From contig CAVTJR010000001.1 of assembly GCA_963735115.1 (NCBI GenBank), positions 248,001 to 312,000 of the forward strand: a DNA stretch of 64,000 nucleotides. Reading direction: 5' to 3'. Within the stretch, counting starts at the first letter, position 1. Every line of letters starts with the position of its first letter. The notes beneath the pieces were generated by a model. That model saw only the letters and a program-made list of their open reading frames with translations, did not search any database and was not told the origin of the DNA. The translations under genes were made by a program, and so were the position numbers. Below are positions 25,776 through 35,039 of the stretch, one piece after another. This stretch comes from JAKACA01 sp963735115 (lineage in GTDB: Bacteria > Actinomycetota > Acidimicrobiia > Acidimicrobiales > Bog-793).

Positions 25776-27098
25776 TCAGTGCTCGTCGTCGGTGCGTGTA
25801 TCGGCCGTCGCCACCGGATCCTCGCTTGCCGGATCCGCCGCCGCAGGCGTCTCGGAGGGCGCCGCCTGTCGCGTGGCGCCAAGCGCTGACCGACCGATCA
25901 GCTGGTGGTAGCCCACCGTCACGAGAGCGAGGAAGAAGGCGACGAGGCCGAGGACGATCCCGTACTCGACCCAGGTCGGGGAGTAGCGGCCGATGAGCTG
26001 GAACGACGTCGTCGTCGGGTTGTACGTGCCGAGGGCGTTCCCCGGCGGGTACTGCGTGAGGGGGTTGACGAAGCCGATGACGACGAGCTCGATGCGGAAG
26101 GCGAGGACGCCGACGACCGTGAGGCCAGCCGCAATGCCGAGAGAGCCCGTCAGGCGGCGGAGCCGCGGCGCCAGCAGGAGCGCCAGCGGGATCACGCCAC
26201 CTACGATCCACTCCACCCAGAAGATCCAGGCCCACGGGCCGCCCGGAAGAACGAGGTTGAGGGCCGACCGGTCCGCTGGCACGTTGCCCCACAGGACCGT
26301 GATGTAGTCACAGCCGACGAAGAACAGGTCGACGATGAGGGAGACGGTGATGAAACCCCGCAACCAGCGTCTCGTCTCGATCGGAAGCGCCAGCCCTCCC
26401 CAGCGCTCGGCGGCGAGGGCCAGCAGGGTCACGAGTGCCGTGCCCGAGAGGATGGCCGACACGACGAACAACGGGGCCATGAGCGAGGTGTTCCACCACG
26501 TGCGGGCGATCTGCAGGCCGAAGATCCACGCCGTCACAGAGTGCAGCAGCACTGCCGTCGGGAGCCCCACGTAGGCGAGCACCCGCATCGTCTTGCGGAG
26601 CTGGCTCGGCTCGGACTCGTGGCGGTGGAGAACCGCCAAGTCCACCACAGAGAAGACGAAGTAGATCGAGATGATGAGGATGTCCCAGATGAGCGGGGAG
26701 GTCCAGTTGGGGTGGATGAAGATGTTCAGAATCCGGTCCGGCCGCCCGAGGTCAGGGATGATCATCAGGGCGGCCACCGTCACGCAGGCCGCCGCCGAGA
26801 GCACCCCGAGCTTCGAGAGGGGTCTGAGGGCTTTGATCCCGAAGACCTCGGCGCTCGAGGCCATGATGAGCCCACCTGCAGACAGCCCGATGAAGAAGGC
26901 GAAGGTGAAGATGTACATCCCCCAGGACACGACGTCGCGCATGCCGGTGGCGGCCAGGCCGGTCTTGAGCTCGTAGATCCACGCTGCGAGACCAAAGGCG
27001 CCAGCTGCAGCCAGTAGCACGTACCACAGGTAGATGCCATGATGCTCGCCCCGCTCACGCGTGGCGGGCATCGGAAGCGAAGCAGTGGTGGTGGCCAT
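25776..27098 (-). CDS. NrfD/PsrC-family membrane subunit
   Basis: This 440-residue polytopic protein of the NrfD (polysulfide reductase PsrC) family has nine to ten predicted helices. Examples are GIYLWYVLLAAAGAFGLAAW and GMYIFTFAFFIGLSAGGLIM, and a later helix contains PWAWIFWVEWIVGG. NrfD subunits exchange electrons between the quinone pool and a periplasmic iron-sulfur subunit without haem. The C-terminal 40 residues are acidic and disordered. It lies 11 bp downstream of the ferredoxin subunit gene in the operon. Confidence 0.9.
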   Translation of the reverse strand: MATTTASLPMPATRERGEHHGIYLWYVLLAAAGAFGLAAWIYELKTGLAATGMRDVVSWGMYIFTFAFFIGLSAGGLIMASSAEVFGIKALRPLSKLGVLSAAACVTVAALMIIPDLGRPDRILNIFIHPNWTSPLIWDILIISIYFVFSVVDLAVLHRHESEPSQLRKTMRVLAYVGLPTAVLLHSVTAWIFGLQIARTWWNTSLMAPLFVVSAILSGTALVTLLALAAERWGGLALPIETRRWLRGFITVSLIVDLFFVGCDYITVLWGNVPADRSALNLVLPGGPWAWIFWVEWIVGGVIPLALLLAPRLRRLTGSLGIAAGLTVVGVLAFRIELVVIGFVNPLTQYPPGNALGTYNPTTTSFQLIGRYSPTWVEYGIVLGLVAFFLALVTVGYHQLIGRSALGATRQAAPSETPAAADPASEDPVATADTRTDDEH

Positions 27099-27109
27099 GG
27101 CTTACCCCC

Positions 27110-27841
27110 TCAGCTCTCTTGCACCACGCGCTTGCGCACGGGCACGTAGTAGACGTTCGGATCCGTACCGAGCTCGGGGTGGAGCTGGGTGGCGCCACCT
27201 TCGTTCACGAGCTGGTTGACCTCACTGTCGGGGTCATTCAGGTCCCCGAAGATGCGGGCGCCGATGGGGCAGACCTCGCAGCAGAAGGGCTCCTGGCCGA
27301 CGTCGATCCGCTCGACACAGAAGGTGCACTTCTCGACGACTCCCTTCGGGCGCACCGGCTCGAAGACGAGCCGACCGTCGTAGCGGTAGTCCTTGCCATA
27401 GCCGACGATGCCACCGGGCGCATACTCGGCGTCGCCCCAGTTGAAGATGCGGACGCCGTAGGGACAGGCCGCCATGCAGTATCGACAGCCGATGCAGCGC
27501 TCGTAGTCGACGAGGACCGTACCGTCGTCCCGACGGAACGTTGCCTGCACCGGGCACACCTTCACGCAGGGGGCGTCGTTGCAGTGCTGGCATGCCACCG
27601 GCAGGTAGGCGAGCTCGAGGTTGGGGAAGACGCCCCACGGCACGTCGATGTTCTCGCTCGCCGGCGGCTTCGCCGTCGTCGACTCGTTTGGCGCCGCCGT
27701 CAGTACCCGGTTCCACCAGAAGCCGAGCGGCTCGTTGTTGATCTCCTTGCAAGCGACGGCGCACGTCCAGCAGCCGACACAGCGGTTCGTGTCGATCACC
27801 ATCACGTGATGTGGAATGTAGGGATCCCTCTTGGCTGCCAT
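27110..27841 (-). CDS. Four-cluster [4Fe-4S] electron-transfer subunit
   Basis: This 243-residue DmsB/PsrB/NrfC-type subunit has the cysteine groups CVGCWTCAVACKE, CQHCNDAPCVKVCP, CIGCRYCMAACP and CTFC...CCEVCP, enough for four [4Fe-4S] clusters. None is replaced by tryptophan, unlike NarH-type subunits. It carries electrons between NrfD and the molybdenum subunit. The ATG at 27841 follows the catalytic-subunit stop by six bases. It has no Tat signal of its own and would be co-exported with the catalytic subunit. Confidence 0.93.
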   Translation of the reverse strand: MAAKRDPYIPHHVMVIDTNRCVGCWTCAVACKEINNEPLGFWWNRVLTAAPNESTTAKPPASENIDVPWGVFPNLELAYLPVACQHCNDAPCVKVCPVQATFRRDDGTVLVDYERCIGCRYCMAACPYGVRIFNWGDAEYAPGGIVGYGKDYRYDGRLVFEPVRPKGVVEKCTFCVERIDVGQEPFCCEVCPIGARIFGDLNDPDSEVNQLVNEGGATQLHPELGTDPNVYYVPVRKRVVQES

Positions 27842-27846
27842 CACGT

Positions 27847-30336
27847 TCACCCCTTCACTGTCTCGACCTGAACGAGGCAGTCGTAGTAGGCGGCATTGGA
27901 CGGGAAGTTCGGGATGAGAGCCTGCGCAGGGTTGGCGATCTGGTGCGTGAGGTTGTTCGGGTGGCCCTCGATGTAGTGCTTGACCCGGATCGTGTCCCAA
28001 CCGCCCTGGTAGCAGTTGACGACACCGGGTTTCATGGACTCGGTGAGACGAGCGCGTACCTTCAGCTGGCCGCGATCGTTGAAGATGCGCACGACGTCGC
28101 CGTCGCCGATCCCACGAGGCGTGGCATCCGTCGGGTTGATCTCGAGGAACCCCTGTCCGCCGTTGTTGATCTCATTCAGCCACGGCAGGGTCACGAACTG
28201 CGAGTGCGTCCGGAATTTGGTGTGGGTGGAGAGGAAGACGAGGGGGTACTTCTTGTAGAGCGGGTTCGTCGGCGAAGCCTCGATGGGCTCTTGGTGCTCG
28301 CAGAGCTCCTGTCCGAAGGGGAGGAGCATCTCAACGTAGAACTCGATCTTCCCGCTCTTGGTCGGGAACTGCTTGTTGAAGAACGGCACGTAGGGCATCG
28401 GGTCGGTGTTGAGGTGGACTGCCTCGGAGGTGAGCTGCTCCCACGTCAACCCCTTCACGGTCGGGTCGGCGTCGGCCTGGCCGAGGTGCATGATCTGGCG
28501 CAGGTACTCGTCGGGCGACTGGTCGAAGTACTGCCCGACGCCCATCTTGTCGGCAACCATGGCGATGGCGTCGAGATCCGACTTCGACTCGAAGAGCGGG
28601 TCGATGATCTTCGGCATGTACTGCAGGTAGAAGTTGTTCGACGACAACAGGTCGGTCTTCTCGAGGTATGTGCAGGCGGGCAGGACGACATCGGCGATGT
28701 CACAGGTGGCCGAGAGCATGTAGTCGGAGACAACGCAGAAGTCGAGCGCCATCATGGCCTTCACGACCTGGTTGCGGTCGGACATCTGCTGGGCGAAGTT
28801 GTCGATCATGAACCAGGCGGCCCGCACCGGGTAGGGGTCGTCCTTCAGCACGGCGTCGCAGAAGTCCATCGGCTCGAGCAGGGGATAGATCGTCGTACCC
28901 TTCGGGGCCCAGAAGTTCACGAAGTCGAAGGCGGTCGTCGTGATCCCACCGGCGAAGGTGGTGACGCCACCGCCGTGAACCCCGATGTTGCCGGTGATGG
29001 CCTGCAGCGTGAGGAGTGCCTGCATGTGCAGGTCGCCGTGGTACCAGTGGGAGAGGCCAAAGCCGACGCGGACCGCCAAGGGCTTCTGCGTGCCCCACGT
29101 CCGGGCGAGGGCGACGACCTGTGATGCCGGGATGTCGGTGAGCTTCGAGGTGTACTCGGGCGTGTACTTGGAGGCCATGTCGGCGAGAAGCTGCAGGGCC
29201 GTCGGCGCCTGCGTGGTTCCGGCAGGGTGCGTCCCGAAGATCGCCGCGTCCCTCACCGACGGGTCGCCGGCCGCCTTCAGCGTGCCGTCCGACGAGTCGA
29301 ACACGACGTAGTCGTCCTTGGCGCCTGCGATCACGTCGTTTGCCCGCAGCCACTTCCTCGTGCTCGGGTCCACAAGGTAGGGGCCGACGGTGTAGCTGCG
29401 GATGTAATCAGCGTCGTAGAGCCCGTTCGACAGTACGTAGTTGATGATCCCGTCGATGAGGGCCGTGTCGGCGCCCGGACGGATCGGCAGCCACTCGTCA
29501 GAGGCGGCACAGGTGACGGTGAAACGAGGATCGACCGAGATCAGCTGCGTTCCGCTGGCGTCCCTGGCGTCGCACATGATCCGCCAGTCGGGGATCGAGG
29601 TCTCGGCGACGTTGTTCGCCCAAAAGACGATCGCCTTTGCACTGAGGAAGTCGACTGACTCGTGCCCGGTGAAGAATCCGCCCCCGTTCGCGGGGTTCGT
29701 CGGGTCGACGAGCACGTAGTTCCAGCCTGCGGGTGTGGAAGAGTCGCCTTCGTTGTCGCCCTCGGAGTCGCCTGCAGAGGCACCGATGACGCTGGCGAAG
29801 CGAAAGCCGGCGCCCACTACCCCTTCGATGAGTGCGAGCGAGCCGGTGTAGGGAGCGATCCAAACCGACTTCTTGCCGTACTTCTCCTGAGCGGCGGCGA
29901 AGTTCTCGGCGATGAGAGAGGTCGCCTCGTCCCAACTGATGCGCTGCCACTTGCCCGAGCCCCTCGGGCCAACGCGCTTGTACGGGTACTTGATCCGATC
30001 GGGGTTGTAGGTGTTCGAAATCTGCGAGAGCCCTCGCAGGCAGATGCGCGGGTGGAAGGTGGGTGCTGGCGCCCCCGAGACAGTCTTCGTGCCCCAGGGG
30101 GCGGGCCCGATCTCTGTCACGCGCCCGTCGACCACGTGGATGAGGTGCCCGCACGCACCGTCGCAGTTGTTCGAGTGCCCGGTCCGGTAAACGGTGGCGT
30201 TCCCGGTGATGACCGGTCCGCCATCCATTGGACCCTGACTGAGGAGCGGCTGGAAAAAGCGCAGATGGTCGGCGACGATCATTCCACCTACGGTGGCGGC
30301 GCTTCCTCCGAGAAAGGCACGTCTCGAGAAGGACAT
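27847..30336 (-). CDS. Tat-exported molybdopterin oxidoreductase, DMSO reductase family catalytic subunit
   Basis: The 829-residue protein has a Tat motif (SRRAFLG, 4-10) and the Mo-bisMGD fold, ending in a C-terminal molydopterin-dinucleotide-binding domain. The N-terminal cluster motif is H54-x3-C58-x3-C62 with C99 in CLRG. This histidine-first form is typical of type II enzymes (NarG, DdhA, EbdA) rather than the C-x2-C-x3-C of DmsA or PsrA. The region around 180-200 (FASVIGASAGDSEGDNEGD) should hold the molybdenum ligand, possibly aspartate. At 829 residues it is shorter than NarG or EbdA. Substrate unknown: N- or S-oxides, sulfur species, oxyanions or hydrocarbon hydroxylation are all possible. 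It is the first gene of the minus-strand operon. Confidence 0.88.
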   Translation of the reverse strand: MSFSRRAFLGGSAATVGGMIVADHLRFFQPLLSQGPMDGGPVITGNATVYRTGHSNNCDGACGHLIHVVDGRVTEIGPAPWGTKTVSGAPAPTFHPRICLRGLSQISNTYNPDRIKYPYKRVGPRGSGKWQRISWDEATSLIAENFAAAQEKYGKKSVWIAPYTGSLALIEGVVGAGFRFASVIGASAGDSEGDNEGDSSTPAGWNYVLVDPTNPANGGGFFTGHESVDFLSAKAIVFWANNVAETSIPDWRIMCDARDASGTQLISVDPRFTVTCAASDEWLPIRPGADTALIDGIINYVLSNGLYDADYIRSYTVGPYLVDPSTRKWLRANDVIAGAKDDYVVFDSSDGTLKAAGDPSVRDAAIFGTHPAGTTQAPTALQLLADMASKYTPEYTSKLTDIPASQVVALARTWGTQKPLAVRVGFGLSHWYHGDLHMQALLTLQAITGNIGVHGGGVTTFAGGITTTAFDFVNFWAPKGTTIYPLLEPMDFCDAVLKDDPYPVRAAWFMIDNFAQQMSDRNQVVKAMMALDFCVVSDYMLSATCDIADVVLPACTYLEKTDLLSSNNFYLQYMPKIIDPLFESKSDLDAIAMVADKMGVGQYFDQSPDEYLRQIMHLGQADADPTVKGLTWEQLTSEAVHLNTDPMPYVPFFNKQFPTKSGKIEFYVEMLLPFGQELCEHQEPIEASPTNPLYKKYPLVFLSTHTKFRTHSQFVTLPWLNEINNGGQGFLEINPTDATPRGIGDGDVVRIFNDRGQLKVRARLTESMKPGVVNCYQGGWDTIRVKHYIEGHPNNLTHQIANPAQALIPNFPSNAAYYDCLVQVETVKG

Positions 30337-30870
30337 CGTGTCGCCTCCTTGTGTTGTCGGCTTCGAGGACGAACGAAACGCGGTGCAGATGTGGCCGCTC
30401 GTTGATCCCGTTCTGTGCTCGTTGTTCCACTCAAGCCCTCGCGGGGTGCCGCCAGTAGGGCCGAAAGCCCCGGAACAAATCCCTAAGAGTCCTGCTTGAA
30501 CCGGTAGCTGGCGTTCCTCGACCCTCGCTCAGCGGTCTCGGCCAGCTATGCCAGTCTGAGCGTCGCCGACATCATGTAGACACCGAAGCCGATCACAGCT
30601 AGGCAGAACTCGATCGTGATGAGTCGGCGAGCCCGCGGATTCGATGTTCGCTCGGCAGTGCTCTCGAGTCGAGGGCCAACAGAAGGCCGAGGACGGTCGG
30701 CAGCAGGAGGGCGTTCATCACTTCGACAAACCGTCCTTCCTCGAAAGGACAACTACCGCCCTCGCGACCTTTTTATCGCCATCGCAAGCACTATTGCAAA
30801 CTTGAGCGGCCACCATAACCTTGATATTACAAGCAGTTTCTGGACAGTGGTCTTGTTTTCCTCCGTGTTA
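30337..30870. promoter_or_regulatory. 534-bp divergent regulatory region
   Basis: This is the intergenic region between the molybdenum-enzyme operon and its divergent regulator. The part from about 30770 to 30880 is distinctly AT-richer than its surroundings and contains CTTGATATTACAAG (30820-30833), with CTTG/CAAG ends, a possible operator half. A short minus-strand frame (30546-30752) ends in one hydrophobic helix but has no ribosome site. No promoter boxes could be fixed. Confidence 0.4.
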
Positions 30871-31614
30871 ATGAGTAATAATGGTCGGGTGCCAACCACG
30901 AGCGGGAGGGCCGTTATTCATCGCGCCCTGGCCAGCGAGAGCCGGCAGGCTCTGCTCGCTGTCCTTCGCCGGCACAGAAGGCCGCTCGACGCCGCCGAGG
31001 CCGCCGAGGCCGTCGGCCTTCAGCGCAACACCGCCCGGGTACATCTCGACGTGCTCGCTTCGGCCGGGCTGGTCACCCGGCGCCTCGAGGAACGGTCGAC
31101 CCCCGGTCGGCCCCGTGTCCTCTACGAGGCCACACGACCGCCGGCGATCGACTCCGATCGTCGGCCCGCCGAAGCCGGTTACCAAGAACTCGCCCGAGTG
31201 CTGGCGGACCAGCTCACCGGAGTGGCCGGCGCCAGAAGCGAAGCGATCCGGGCCGGGCGTCGTTGGGCAGCTGCCCTCGATGCGAGACCACTGCCACAGC
31301 GCTCGCTGTCACCCGGCGAAGCCGTCCTGATCGCCACCGAGATCCTGGACAATCTCGGTTTCGAACCCGAGCCCGATCCGACGGCGGAACCCGATCGGAT
31401 CCTGCTCCATCGCTGCCCGTTCGCCGAAGTGGCGAGGGAGAACCGCTCCGTAGTCTGCGGAATCCATCTCGGCATGCTCAGGGCCACCTTCGAGCGCTTG
31501 GACACGTCCCTCGTTGTGGACGGCCTCGATTCCTTCGTGACGGACGATCCCCTCCTCTGCGTCGTTCGCCTGAGGAACAAGGACACCGCGCGCGAGAAAC
31601 GAAGCTCCCGATGA
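30871..31614 (+). CDS. HTH regulator with C-terminal Cys/His cluster-binding motif (SufR-like)
   Basis: This 247-residue regulator has an ArsR/DeoR-type winged helix at about 14-85 (ALASESRQALLAVLRRHRRP, QRNTARVHLDVLASAGLVTR). The C-terminal domain carries C182-P-F, C196-x2-H199 and C230. The arrangement NCPF...C..H is that of SufR-type regulators, which bind an iron-sulfur cluster through these residues. It could thus sense oxygen, iron-sulfur status or redox state. The ATG at 30871 lies in AT-rich DNA without a strong ribosome site; the frame is open to 30616. Its divergent position suggests control of the molybdenum-enzyme operon. Confidence 0.75.
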   Translation: MSNNGRVPTTSGRAVIHRALASESRQALLAVLRRHRRPLDAAEAAEAVGLQRNTARVHLDVLASAGLVTRRLEERSTPGRPRVLYEATRPPAIDSDRRPAEAGYQELARVLADQLTGVAGARSEAIRAGRRWAAALDARPLPQRSLSPGEAVLIATEILDNLGFEPEPDPTAEPDRILLHRCPFAEVARENRSVVCGIHLGMLRATFERLDTSLVVDGLDSFVTDDPLLCVVRLRNKDTAREKRSSR

Positions 31615-31666
31615 CACGTGCTCGGGTCTCGTCGCCGAAGCGAACCTGAGGGTTGCCGCCCCCCGT

Positions 31667-32319
31667 TCAGGCCTTGGCCAGCTCGTAGGCGCCAGAATCA
31701 CAGTGCGTGGCGGGGCGAGGCCTGCCACGCTGATCCGTGGGGAGGCAGGCAAGACCGATCTTGCGGGCCGGCGAGCTCGGTTCCAACGCCATCGTCTCGG
31801 TCGGGCCGCCGTTGTTTGCCAACAGGCGGAGCTTCGGATTGGTCGAGACCTTGTCGCTCGCCGCGAGCTGCAGCACGCACCCGGACGACCCGAGGACGTT
31901 TCCACCCTCGGATGCAGCTGCAACGGCCACGTCGGGGGTGGTGGTGGACAGGGCGCAATCGTTCTCCGAGCCACCTTTGCTCTTGGTCCTGTTGTCGCTG
32001 AGGATGGAGTCCTTGACGGTCACGCCTTGGCCCTCCTCGTAGACGTAGAGCCCAGCGCCGGTCTTGGCCACGTTCGCCGTGATGGTGTCCGAGTCGAGCG
32101 AGATGACACCCTCGAGGATGAGCCCTCCGCCTTCGCCGCTCGTACCGGCCGAATTGCCGGTGATGGTCGAGTTGGCGATCGCTCCGACGTCGTCCGCAAG
32201 GGCGAGCCCACCGCCTTCGCCATCGGAGGCGGGAGAGACGTTGCCGCGTGGCCACCGCCGGCAGGTCGGCGACGACGCCGTGTTTGAGGTGGAGCCACAC
32301 GCGCCGTGGCCCAGGCGTC
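31667..32319 (-). pseudogene. 5'-truncated right-handed beta-helix (choice-of-anchor Q type) gene remnant
   Basis: In one minus-strand frame the translation reads as the end of a parallel beta-helix surface protein: GEGGGLALADDVGAIANSTI, TGNSAGTSGEGGGLILEGVI, then ILSDN and NNGGPTETMALEPSSPA, ending CDSGAYELAKA. Those are hallmarks of choice-of-anchor Q proteins. Upstream the frame meets a TGA at about 32320. No ATG, GTG or TTG occurs between that stop and the GTG at 32071, which is deep inside the repeat, so the front of the gene is lost. It sits between the regulator and the ABC exporter and appears to be a decaying surface-protein gene. Confidence 0.65.
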
Positions 32320-32445
32320 GGAATCAGTGCTTGCCTGTCGAGAACGGTGAATCCAAGTGCGGGTCGGGTCCAGGTGAACGCCTGCGAGTTGAGGCAGGAA
32401 CCGATGCGCCGCGTGTCAGGGGCTCGCGCTTTCCCGGGGGCGCCC

Positions 32446-34311
32446 TCAGCGCGCTGTGCGTGTGTAGATGCGGACGCAGAGGGGGACGAGGATGATCAGC
32501 AGCAGGCCGCACATGCCCGCCGAGCTCGCCACCGGGTGCGCCAGGGACCACACCCCGGACGGTGGCGGCCCGATGGAGTTGCCGAAGAGGTCGCGCACAC
32601 CGGCGACCAGCGCCGACACCGGGTTCCAGTTGGCGATGTCCCGAAGCCAAGCAGGCATCTCCGAGGGATCGACGAAGACATTGGAGACGAAGCCGAGCAG
32701 GAAGGGGGGCATGGCGGAGATGGTGTCGGCGGCCTGGATGCCGCGGGAAGTGAGACCGACGAGGATGCCGATCCAGCTGAAGGCGTAGGCGAACAGCTCG
32801 ATGAGAAGGAAGCCGGCAATCACGCTGCCCACCCCGGTAGTGGGGCGCCACCCCACCAGGAGGGCGCAGCCGATCATGACGAGGAGGGCCGGAAGCCAGA
32901 GGATCAACCAGGCCACCGATTGCCCAACGACGAGCGCCGACCTCGCCATCGGCAGGGTGCGCATCCGGTCGACGACGCCCCCCTGCATGTCCGTGGCGAC
33001 CGCGACCGCGACCATGTTGGAGGTAAACAGCGCCGACATGGCGAAGAGGCCCGGCATCAGGTAGGAGCGGTAGTTGCCCCCCGGGACCGTGATCGAGCTG
33101 CCGAAGACGTAGCCGAACAGGACGACGAAGATGACTGGCATGAGTACCGAGCCGATGATCACGTCCGGCTGGCGCATTCCCCGGAGGACGTAGCGGCGGG
33201 CGGCGTTGTAGCTGTCCACCAGTAGCGACGGGAAGCGTCCGCCCTGGACGGCGACGGCGGGGCTCTCAACTTCTCCGATGCGCACGTCGCCGCCGCGGTG
33301 TTCGCGCTCGTCGCTACCCCCGTCTCTCCCTCGCCTTGCCACCGCCGCCTCCACCCCCTGCTCGGTGGTCACAGCGCTGAAGACCTCGTCGAGGGTCGGG
33401 TGCTCCAGCGCCACCTCGTGGACCTCGAGGCCCGCTGCTGCGAGGCGGTCGGCGGCCTGAATCAAGGAGCGCAGACCGTCGGGGGCTGGTGCCTGGACGA
33501 AACGTCCGACGATCTCCGCCCCCGGCAGCAGCGCCCTGGCCCGCTCCATCTGCGTCGGGTCGAAAACGGCGAGAGTGACCCGGATCCGCTGCCAGCCGAT
33601 CGAGGACTTGAGCTCCTCCGGGGTGCCATCGGCAACCACCAGGCCTTCATTGATCACCACCACGCGATGGGCCAGCTGATCCGCCTCGTCGAGGTACTGG
33701 GTGGTTAGCAGGATGGTGACGCCACGCCCAGCCAGACCCCGGATCGACTCCCACATCTCAGCCCGACTGATGGGGTCGAGGCCAGTAGTTGGCTCGTCGA
33801 AGAAGAGAACCTCGGGTTCGGCGACGAGGCTGGCAGCGAGATCGAGGCGGCGGCGCATCCCCCCGGAGTAGGTCCTGACCAAGCGATCAGAGGCGGCCTC
33901 GAGATCGAAGCGCTGGAGCAGCTCGGCGGCCCGCTCGCGAGCCTTGGTCGGCTTCAGGTGACAGAGCCGGCCGATGATCACCAGATTCTGGCGGCCAGTG
34001 AGGAGGTCGTCCATGGTCGCGGTCTGCCCGCTGACCCCGATGCGGCGGCGGACACCGCCAGCGTCGTCACGGACATCGGAGCCGACCACGAACGCGCTTC
34101 CGGAGTCGGCCTGCAGCAGGGTGGTGAGGATACGGATGAGGGTGGTCTTGCCGGCGCCGTTGCGCCCCAGCAGAGCGACGATGCTGCCGCTCGGAACCGC
34201 GAAGCTGACATCGACCAGGGCTCGAGTCCGTCCGTAGGACTTGCTCAAGTGCTCGACGCTGATTGCGATCATCGGCCGGCTCTGTTCCGAAGTGGCGGGT
34301 GGTGCACTCAT
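32446..34311 (-). CDS. ABC exporter, ATPase fused to ABC-2 permease (DrrAB-like)
   Basis: This 621-residue fusion begins with a DrrA-type ATPase (about 15-330): Walker A GRNGAGKTT, signature YSGGMRRRLDLA, Walker B VLFFDEPTTGLD, switch histidine replaced by glutamine in LLTTQYLDEADQ. The C-terminal ABC-2 permease (about 370-621) has six hydrophobic segments, with DVIIGSVLMPVIFVVLFGYV and FLLGFVSNVFVDPSEMPAW typical of DrrB. The two halves are joined by a charged Arg/Gly/Glu linker. DrrAB homologues export lipids or hydrophobic drugs. The start may be 34311 or 34272; the frame is open to 34410. No biosynthetic genes are adjacent. Confidence 0.87.
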   Translation of the reverse strand: MSAPPATSEQSRPMIAISVEHLSKSYGRTRALVDVSFAVPSGSIVALLGRNGAGKTTLIRILTTLLQADSGSAFVVGSDVRDDAGGVRRRIGVSGQTATMDDLLTGRQNLVIIGRLCHLKPTKARERAAELLQRFDLEAASDRLVRTYSGGMRRRLDLAASLVAEPEVLFFDEPTTGLDPISRAEMWESIRGLAGRGVTILLTTQYLDEADQLAHRVVVINEGLVVADGTPEELKSSIGWQRIRVTLAVFDPTQMERARALLPGAEIVGRFVQAPAPDGLRSLIQAADRLAAAGLEVHEVALEHPTLDEVFSAVTTEQGVEAAVARRGRDGGSDEREHRGGDVRIGEVESPAVAVQGGRFPSLLVDSYNAARRYVLRGMRQPDVIIGSVLMPVIFVVLFGYVFGSSITVPGGNYRSYLMPGLFAMSALFTSNMVAVAVATDMQGGVVDRMRTLPMARSALVVGQSVAWLILWLPALLVMIGCALLVGWRPTTGVGSVIAGFLLIELFAYAFSWIGILVGLTSRGIQAADTISAMPPFLLGFVSNVFVDPSEMPAWLRDIANWNPVSALVAGVRDLFGNSIGPPPSGVWSLAHPVASSAGMCGLLLIILVPLCVRIYTRTAR

Positions 34312-34691
34312 CACCAGCTTGCCGCGCTCCACCTCGCCAGTTCGGAGGCGGTAGAGGCTTGGAAAAGGGGACTCGGACACTACATCTTGCTCGTCCCTAC
34401 CACTATCCATGGCGTAGCCACCGGTTCGCTCAGCCCGCTGCCTTTCCGTCGCGAACGTCAGGCAGGAGCCGCAGCGCGATCGTCGATGTGTCTCAACAGG
34501 GCTTCAGAATCGCTCTGACGTTCGGTGCGCGGTTCTGCGGACGGGGCTGCGCGTCCGGTGGTGCGGATTCGCCGCCCCAGACCGATGCGTTGCCCATCTT
34601 TCTTGCTCGTCAGGCCCGGCGTCGACTCTGTGGGTGTTCCGCGTTATGCGATTGGCGGGTGGCACTATCCGGCACGCCGAAGTACGGTCTC

Positions 34692-34742
34692 ATGAGGAAC
34701 GTACGAGTCGACACGAAGGGAGGTGGGGCACATGAAATCTGA
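34692..34742 (+). CDS. Short ORF (16 aa) overlapping the next short ORF
   Basis: ATG at 34692 encodes MRNVRVDTKGGGAHEI. It contains the ribosome site of the following short ORF and overlaps it, so its translation would affect that of its neighbour. There is no obvious ribosome site of its own. It may be chance. Confidence 0.25.
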   Translation: MRNVRVDTKGGGAHEI

Positions 34743-34800
34743 ACCTCATAGTCCCCAACCTCCACAGCCGTGCCCCGGCGTCCTTCACGCGTCTCTCTGA
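34732..34800 (+). CDS. Proline-rich leader ORF (22 aa)
   Basis: This short ORF has a strong GGGAGGTGGGG site five bases or so before its ATG. It encodes a 22-residue peptide with the core PHSPQPPQPCPG. Proline-rich leader peptides that stall ribosomes are known to sense magnesium or proline ahead of bacterial magnesium-transport genes. Here the downstream gene is an Nramp transporter about 490 bp away, so a regulatory role is possible but unproven. Confidence 0.35.
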   Translation: MKSEPHSPQPPQPCPGVLHASL

Positions 34801-35039
34801 CCTGCGGATCACTTTCCTGACGCAGCGTCGCCAGACGCACTGACGTCGGGGTCTTCGGCTCTTCTCCCACCTCCGGGTGGTTGCCGCCTTGCGTGCCTCC
34901 AATGCGCTTGCACCACGTTCTCACGAACCGGTTGCACACCAACGGAATCAGTGTCTTTCGACGGCCCGCGCCGCGCCTGGCGGTGCGTACCCGGGGCGTC
35001 GAACGAGATGCTCCCCGCAGATCCAAGGAGACATCCATC

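Noticed and set aside
30546..30752. Small minus-strand ORF ending in one hydrophobic helix in the divergent regulatory region
   Set aside because: No ribosome site, an arginine/proline-rich front half typical of chance frames, and it lies where promoters are expected.
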